Part shown: positions 57,107 to 64,000 of the stretch, piece by piece
Position numbering within the stretch: the first letter of the stretch is position 1
How the letters are laid out: every line of letters begins with the position of its first letter
NCBI RefSeq assembly: GCF_003369915.1
Contig: NW_022881603.1
Span: 8,601,249 to 8,665,248, forward strand
DNA length: 64,000 bases
From: Drosophila miranda
Taxonomy: Eukaryota > Arthropoda > Insecta > Diptera > Drosophilidae
Reading direction: 5' to 3'
The notes under the pieces: model-generated
What the model saw: the letters and a program-made list of their open reading frames with translations, nothing else
Database searches by the model: none
Told to the model about the DNA's origin: nothing
Position numbers and translations under genes: made by a program

Positions 57107-57450
57107 GTGAAATATTTGCGTACTCTTCCTTCTTGGAATATAATAGGCAATTGGGTCTGTGATTTGGTAAGCACTTACAGTCTAGATATTTCTATTAATC
57201 TAATCGTCGAAAAAAATATCGCACCGAAAATAAAACACATGCAAAGCGTTGCTCTCCTGGCTGGCTCATAATGAGCCAGATAACCTGGGATTTAGTTTTC
57301 TGCGATACGTTTGATGTATGAAATGGCACATCCTTATAATATAAGGTCCCATATCGATATATCGATAAAATATCAACAAACATGCAAGCGACTGTTGGCG
57401 GACCATTTGGAACACCAGCGTAGATTAAATAGAAGCTGGTGGCTTGAACC
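57107..57450 (+). promoter_or_regulatory. Shortened spacer 6 with double DREF-type site
   Basis: 344 bp, the same truncation as spacer 4. TATCGATATATCGATA at 57352-57367. Confidence 0.6.
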
Positions 57451-57606
57451 ATGTGCCGAGTGCTCCTCACGCTCGCCTACTTCCTCCTGACCATCTGGTC
57501 CATTGTGTTTACGGCCTGCGTCAACAATGGTGAGTGTGTGTGCTCCTTGGAGCGATGTGACCTTGTTCACCAGCAGCCGCAGAAGAGAAAAATCAATAAT
57601 CTTTAA
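57451..57606 (+). CDS. Small 51-codon ORF S6
   Basis: Frame and length intact (Trp16). Its stop overlaps the C7 stop at 57603-57605. Confidence 0.45.
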   Translation: MCRVLLTLAYFLLTIWSIVFTACVNNGECVCSLERCDLVHQQPQKRKINNL

Positions 57607-60600
57607 AATTCCTGCATTCCCGGACAGTCACGGGCACGATTCTCAGTGCCGAAAGTGGTTAAGATAGGCTCTGAAACTTGCGTTGCAGTTGGTGCTATAG
57701 CCGATGCTTCAGCCTGTGGATCAGATGCGTTTGTCAGGGTTTGTTCGGTCGCAGATTTTTCAGGATTTGTGACTGACACCTGCTCTGACTGCACTATATT
57801 TTCAGATGCCACAGTCGCAGTGTCGCACTCCTCGTCGCTTTCCAGATCGTCGCGCGCCTCACGTGATGGTGGATTAAAGCTACCGTCGAGCATCGTCTTA
57901 AAGACTTTAATGTTCTTGACCAAACGCGGCTCTAGTTCGCTCTGAAAACCGAACCAAACGAATGATACAGCGCTTCCGCAATGGATATTCAGAAAATGTT
58001 CTCACCGTGATCAGTTTGTCTGCCATCTCCAACATTTCAGTCTTGACTTCCTGTCCGTTGAGCACGTTAATAGTGAGGTTGGTGAGCTCTTTGGCCAGCA
58101 GGCGACACATTTCCCTGCGCTCGGTGAAATAGTTCTGTATGTAGTGCAGGAAGCTCAGAGCGATCCTGTTGTGTATGTTGCTCTTCGGGGAGCTGGCTTC
58201 CTGAATCGTCAAATCGATGAAGAACTTGACCACGTAATCGGGCTGAACGGCGTTCAGCGGCGCGTCGAAGCTGCAGTTCATGACGGTCCACAGAGTGGGC
58301 AGAAGGCAGGGTTGCAGAAGCGCCTGCTTCTTGAGGCGGACAAGGTTCTCAAAGAACATGCCCAGGACCTGGCTGATGATTGGCTCTGCGTTGGGATTGA
58401 AGTAGCGTTTGAGCAGCTGCTCGAGCACCTCGGGCCGATCGTCGATGTGACCGCGCAGGACCAAGCGACAAAGGCCTCGCACTATGGCCAGGCTCACGCC
58501 CTTGTCGACCACCATTTCCATATAGCGGCCAATCGCCATAATGATGTCGACGCTATGCTCGCTGTTCTGCACTGTCTGATCGCCATCCTCCTCCCCGTCG
58601 TATGTATCCTGCACGGTATAGAGCTGGCGGCGATTGGACGCCTTAGACCCCAGCCCCCTAGCACCTATCTTCCGGCTCAACTTGTCGACATAGTCGATGC
58701 CAGAGAAGACAGCTGACAGAGGTCTCGCACAGACGGACCTCCTTGCTATTGTAGAACTGATGGTATACAACCCGGAACACCGTCTCGGTGTATGCCTCAT
58801 AGAACATACTGTAGGCGTTGCCGCATTTGATGGCCCATTCGAAGATGTCCACATCCGAGGAGTGGAGATGGCGGCAAATGAAGTCCTTGTACAGCTTACA
58901 TATGCTGGGAGTGAGCTTCTGGACATGCGGAGAGGCCACTATATAGTATGAGGTGAACAGGCCTTTCAGGACACGCTCCTGGTTGGAGAGCTTCGGACGG
59001 GCGGGCATGTCCAGAAAGCCGTGCTTCACCAGCAGCGGTTTGATCAGCTCCGTGTACTCCTCTGTGACAGCCATCTTCTCCTTATTCACGGACTGAGCCT
59101 GTATATACTCCTTCTGGCGCCCAAAGTTATCCTCCTGTTCCTCCAGCTCTAAGATCTTCACCTTCAACGAGGATATCTTCATCTTCGAGGGCGTGTCCAA
59201 GTCGTCCAGCAACTTACTGATCAGATTGCGATCGTGCACTAGCTCATTCTGCTTGGTATTAAGGTCACACGTCTCGTAGATGATCTCAATAAAGAACTTC
59301 ATCCGGTCATTGAGGTCGGTGATCAGCTTCTCCATGCAACGCACGAGCACGCGGACGATCTTGTGGTCGAGCAGACAGTCCTTCAATAGATTTTTGATCA
59401 ACGTCTTCATATTGCTACGCCCAATCTCGTCGCCCAGGTCGTACGAGTCCAGGATTTCCACCAGCGAGAGCAGCATGTTCTGGAACTCTATCTGGGCGAA
59501 CTTGTCCATGTCCGGTTTCTGGCTCTCACAGAACCTACAATGGATAGCAATCACTTACTGTTTGGATTTCGTTTGGGTCTCATTCAACTCACTTGTTCAC
59601 ATAGGTGCAGAAGACACTCATTTCGGGCAGCACCTGGTCGCTTTCGTCCGCCTGCGTGCTCTCCAGATAGTCGACGAGGCACTGCCAATAGAGCAACAGC
59701 TTCACGTTGAGACATTCCAGCGGTACACATCGATGCAGCTCACAGTCGTCACCGAGGGGCAGTTGTGCCATCAGTTGCTGATTGTCGGTCTGCTCAAAGA
59801 TTTCACGCAACATTTGCTTGGTCACGCTCCGGAAACGCATCAGCTCCTCCTCGCTGGAGTCCAGCTTGAGGGCCGCTATCAGAGCCACATAGTTCTGTTG
59901 GTAGGTTTACCACCGTCTTTTTAACGTTGGCCGAGCTGTCGTTCAGACCTTGCTCCAGGAGGGTCAGGCGCTGCGCCACCCTGTAGGCGCGCACATGTTG
60001 ACGTACGTATGGCGGCGCAACTTCTCGTCCACGTCCCACAGACGCTGCAGTATGTAGGGCACCGTGATGTAGTTGCGGCCCATGCAGGTGATAATGCACT
60101 GGCGCACGCTGGACAAGGGATCCGCAGACAGATGGAACTGATAGGCGCAGACAACTGGATCGACGGGATTGTCCGGAATCTGGAAACGCTGCATGGCCAG
60201 GACTGCTTGCTTGCGCACACCGGCCGACACGTCCTTCACGCGCTCCAGCATAGTCTCGAGAATCTCGTCGCACTGCGTGTCGTCGAGTGCCGCATTGGGT
60301 CCCAGTTTCTCAAGTATCAGATTCACAAAGTAGCAAATCCGATAGCGAACGTGCGGACTGCTGGAATATGTCTGGGAAAAACAAACAAACAAAAGCATTC
60401 AATTGAATCTCAATGGTAAAGTACAGTAGACCCTTACAGTCAACAGCCAGTGGAATGTTTCAGTCATCATGGTCTTCTCCGACTCGAAACTGGTCACGAA
60501 TTTCGCGCAAAAGGACAGGGCCTTGTTACCGTTCTCGTTGCTCTCCTCCGCCTCGAGTACAGTCTTCAGCACATTGATGAATGTGTTCAGAAACTCTTGG

Positions 60601-61148
60601 TGGCCCATCTGCAAGGCAATTGACAATTCATAGTTGGATTGGACGAGTTCTAATCGGCTGAGCCAGCTGGCTAGCCAGCGGGTCCCAGTGACGCTGTTCC
60701 TTACCCTCGAGTACAGTTGCTGCAGCCGCTTTGGATTTTGGCTTCGCTTTTGCCTTTGGTTTGGGCATTTCGTGATTTGTTTTGCTTTTACTAACTAAAT
60801 ACTGCTCGATTACTTTATACTGTACAATTTGTAAAATTTTCGTGAGTGTACGATGGAACACAAACAAGCGTAGCGTTGTTGCTCATTCTTCTTTTTCACC
60901 CCCATTCGCTCCTTTTCGTAGCGCTTGTGGAGTGACTCCTTGAGTTCCGCGTGACGCATTATTGTGTACATGGATTCCGCGCCTCCTCTGCATTGTTCCC
61001 GGATGGGAACGGAGGTCGGATCACTGATCTGCATTTCGTTTTCTTTTTCGGCCGAAACGGCATTGTTGTTCTTGGTCGCCTCCCTTTTTGATGCGGCTGC
61101 TGCCGCCGCTTTGGATTTTGGCTTCGCTTTTGCCTTTGGTTTGGGCAT
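57603..61148 (-). pseudogene. Cap-G: Cap-G-like gene C7, degenerate, with 5' duplication
   Basis: It has the same 185-bp duplicated insert as C5 (60726-60910; ATGs at 61148 and 60768), the same 26-bp loss (near 59905) and the same 13-bp loss (near 59994). It lacks the two single-C losses of C5. The shared insertion with identical breakpoints shows common descent or conversion between units 5 and 7. Confidence 0.85.
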
Positions 61149-61580
61149 TTCGTGATTTGTTTTGCTTTTACTAACTAAATACTGCTCGATTACTTTATAC
61201 TGTACAATTTGTAAAATTTTCGTGAGTGTACGATGGAACACAAACAAGCGTAGCGTTGTTGCTCATTCTTCTTTTTCACCCCCATTCGCTTGTTAATTTC
61301 AAAAAGAACGCTACGCGTGCGGTAATATTAGTGCATTTTAGACTGATGCTAGGGATGTTACATATATATCGATACATATCGCATCGTTAATCTGATTCCT
61401 CTTTCCAAACTATTCGCTTGTGAATTTAAAAAAATTAACAAAAAATGGGTATTTCAATTTATACTTTTGCTTACTTTCTAATGATACTGTTTAAAAATGA
61501 AAGAAAGAAAGTGATCTGTGAGAAAAATGTAGTACACAAACAAATTCCGTTACAACACGGCAGCAAAATATTCAACAAAA
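61149..61580. promoter_or_regulatory. Divergent promoter, unit 7 (432 bp)
   Basis: TATCGATA at 61367-61374. Confidence 0.7.
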
Positions 61581-64000
61581 ATGTCTAAAGTAACTGTTCG
61601 GGCCAGCCGCTGAAGAATAACCGTAACTTTAACATTATTATTGTATGAGCAGAGAGAGCCGCCTATGTTGTAAAACGTTGACGTTCTGCAGAGCTGCTGC
61701 GCTCTCCCGCTAAAGGGGCTCTCTGCCGCCGCCACTTCGGCAACTACTTTGATCTGCCGCCGCCACTTCGGCAATCACTTTGATCTAACGCCGTCGTCTA
61801 TAGTTTAGTTATATTCTCGCACCTGCTAAACATGTGCCTGCGTGATCCCAAAGTGGCCCAGGGAATTGTGGAGAACTTTGAGCTCTTGCAGAAGTTCAAG
61901 GCAGTGATTGGCACATCCGAGAATCCCGACACCATTCATAGCTCCATCGAGGCCGTTCACAAGATCCTGCTGATCCAGAGTGCAGAGGAGATGTTGGAGT
62001 TTACCACTCTTCCCGACTTTCCCATCGATCCCATGACCAGCAAATACCAGGAGATTCGGCTTGCGGCCCTGAAAGTCTTGAAGACCCTCCTGGTGGACAC
62101 CAGCGACCAGAGTGTGGTTGAGCCGCTGCATCGCTGCTTCCATGTCCTGGAGCAGCTGGTCAAAGAATTTTGCGAAGATCTGCAAGGACCGGATGTGGTC
62201 GAGATCATTGAGGTGCTGGCCACGGCTCTCCGGTCCGAGAAGATGACCAAGCTGTTCTTCGAGCATAACCTCTTCGACCTTATTGTCGAGCACCTGAAGG
62301 ACCAAATCGATATCCTGTCCCTTGAGCTGCGCTGCACCATCATATCCATCTTCGCGGAAACTGCGAAGTACGTGCAGTATCTGGTGAGGATGCACACTGC
62401 CGAGATCACGGACATGTTCCTCGGCTGCCTCATGGAGAACGACCCGGCACCGGCCACCTTCGTGATCCTCGGGCTCAACCGCATGGCCGATAATCCGGAC
62501 GCACTGCGTCGAATTGTGACCGAGTTTGATGAGGGGGCTCGGCAGAAGCTAGTGTCCATTTTCCAGTCCCCGGAGGTGATCATCAAGACCCGGGAGCAGG
62601 CAGCCGAGTTTATCAATCGCCTCCTGACCGGAGCCTATCGCGACACGGCTGGAGAGCTGACGGACTTGGACATTCCAGGCGTCCTCACCACCACCATTCA
62701 GCAGGGCCTGCCTACTCTCTCCATTGATTTGATCCTCTCTCTGCTGGTAATCGTCGAGAGTTTGGCCCAGAACGAGGAGTACCGAACAGTCCTGGGCCAG
62801 CATCGTCCGCTCACCGAGCAAATTGCTCAACTTTTGATGGTAATGGCAGTCTCAGGAAGCACTCTCATTCTGTGGTGTCTTGGCATCTATAACGCATTTT
62901 TCACCCACTTCCACAGCGCTCCTATGCCCATTCCATTCTCGTGAACAACATCTTCCGTTGCCTGTGCACCATCGTCGATAAGCAGGATGTTCGTGAGGTG
63001 CTGCTTGAGAACTACATTGTGTCCTCCATCAAGCGGGCTCTGAAGTCGCTCTCTAATCTGGTCAAGACGGCTGTAACCAACTTCATTCTGCAGACCACGC
63101 GCTTTAGCGAATTCATCGACGCCTACATAGATCGCGGCATTCTGGAAGTGTAAGCGGCTCCCAACTACTCTCACCCCCCTGCATTATCATATTCCTATCC
63201 CAATCCCGATCTTAGCCTGATGCTGTTCCAGAAACACGCCTTCTGCGTGTCCACCTGGGGACCGGCCATCGAGAGCATCCTCTCTAAGTGCCCCACGATG
63301 AAGTTCTGCATTAGAAACTGCCTAACCTTCACCGACATTACTGCCGGCAAGGACTTTTATGTGTCCAGAAAATAGTTTGACGACTTCCGCACTCTCCAGG
63401 ACATTCTACGCAACGATTGCTCTCCTCTGGAGGCCGTTCTGGTGGTCAATTTTGACCGATTGGAGGCGGATGAGGCGGATCTGATGAGAGTTCCGTCGTT
63501 CTGCCTTCCGATGTCCGATGGTGCCGGTGATCATACCTGGTGCTACTGCAAGCGTCCTGCCGATCCCCATCTACCCAAATATCTGGAGACGCTTAATCAA
63601 ACTCTGATGGTGGGTCTATCCCATCTAATCCTTAATAAGCTGCTAACCATGTCCCATCTGATGATTCACAGATGCACGGCCTGGTGGAGAATCCGCCAAA
63701 GGTGCGCAGCGCCATCGATTTTGATAACGTGGCCAAGCGCATCAAGATCATTGCCGAAGTCGTGCACAATGTGATGAACGATAACCTCAAGATCTTCGAC
63801 CTCAACTCGACGGAGGAGTGTTCCCGCCACGCGGTGCGATGCCACCTTCAGGAACTGCGCTACGTCTACCACACTAACTTCATACCCCTGGGCATGGTGC
63901 ACAGTGGCTGCCAGTTTGAGCGCGCCATCCTCTTCAAGGCCCTGGCCGATCAGATCGGCCTGCCCTGCACCCTGGAGCGCAGTGTCGACGGCCGGATGCT
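61581..64000 (+). pseudogene. ARMC3-like gene A7, N-terminus replaced by LTR remnant, cut by window end
   Basis: Codons 1-4 are followed by the left part of the solo LTR, then a deletion joins LTR directly to the middle of exon 1 near 61811-61815. About 130 N-terminal codons are lost. From ATG 61832 a 370-codon frame runs to intron 1, with a 12-bp in-frame loss near 62030. It lacks the 106-bp deletion and shares two exon 1 amino-acid changes with A6. TAG at 63373-63375 interrupts exon 3. Exon 4 begins at 63672 and continues past the window. Confidence 0.83.
61595..61812. mobile_element. Truncated solo LTR in unit 7
   Basis: About 216 bp of the left part of the same LTR, preceded by GTAAC at 61590-61594. 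Its right end and the second GTAAC are removed by the deletion into ARMC3. Confidence 0.8.

Larger units (their letters stand above)
18012..64000. repeat. Tandem amplicon array (Cap-G-like / ARMC3-like / small ORF), 7.0-7.7 kb period
   Basis: The same gene set recurs head to tail. Taking the small-ORF start as marker, repeats fall at 20631, 28321, 35862, 42879, 50404 and 57451, giving spacings of 7690, 7541, 7017, 7525 and 7047 bp. Spacing differences are explained by identifiable indels. The first unit is gutted by a deletion and the last is cut by the window edge. Units 3-4 and 5-6 behave as a dimer with a period of about 14.55 kb. Confidence 0.95.

Noticed and set aside
18012-64000. The repeated units as a CRISPR-like or satellite array without genes
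   Set aside because: Each repeat holds recognisable multi-exon genes with GT/AG introns; the repetition is gene amplification.
1-64000. tRNA, rRNA or other structured RNA genes
   Set aside because: No tRNA-like boxes or rRNA-like segments were recognised by eye; a covariance-model scan was not possible.

Overview
The window looks like Drosophila DNA: very short introns (about 60-100 bp), DREF-type TATCGATA promoter motifs, and a Ty3/gypsy element primed by tRNA-Lys. It is an ampliconic, degenerate, repeat-rich locus of the kind found on a Y or neo-Y chromosome or in heterochromatin. From memory, Cap-G lies on Muller element C in Drosophila, and the D. miranda neo-Y derives from that element and carries amplified genes. 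An obscura-group neo-Y is therefore a reasonable guess, but the sequence alone does not prove it.

Region 1 (1-18011) is a head-to-tail array of one Ty3/gypsy retrotransposon read on the minus strand, of the long-LTR, tRNA-Lys-primed Osvaldo/Ulysses type. The layout is leader fragment - LTR-A (806-2671) - internal region 1 - LTR-B (8547-10341) - internal region 2 - LTR-C (16217-18011), so neighbouring copies share an LTR. Each internal region has a gag split by one in-frame stop, with an unusual N-terminal RING-H2 motif, and an intact 1104-codon pol in the -1 frame. Copy 1 has lost a catalytic integrase aspartate; copy 2 has not. LTR-C ends inside the last exon of a Cap-G copy.

Region 2 (18012-64000) is a tandem array of a 7.0-7.7 kb amplicon: one gutted unit, five complete units and a last unit cut by the window edge. 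Each unit holds (i) a Cap-G-like condensin HEAT-repeat gene on the minus strand, (ii) a divergent promoter of exactly 432 bp in every unit, (iii) an ARMC3-like gene on the plus strand with armadillo repeats and a C-terminal EDR1-like domain, and (iv) a spacer with a double TATCGATA site driving a 51-codon plus-strand ORF. The stop of that ORF overlaps the Cap-G stop on the other strand. A solo LTR with a 5-bp target duplication interrupts codons 4-5 of ARMC3 in some units only.

No Cap-G or ARMC3 copy is intact. All Cap-G copies that retain the relevant stretch share one frame break; others are lineage-specific. Lesions are distributed incongruently among units (all four combinations occur for solo LTR versus 106-bp deletion), which points to unequal crossing-over and gene conversion. 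Part of the array has a dimeric period of about 14.55 kb. By contrast, the divergent promoter and the small ORF keep constant length in all six complete instances.

My main hypothesis is that this is a degenerate, possibly Y-linked array that may still be transcribed on both strands, because the spacer promoter points antisense into Cap-G. It could then act as a source of double-stranded or small RNA against the functional Cap-G and ARMC3 genes. This is inference and needs RNA data.
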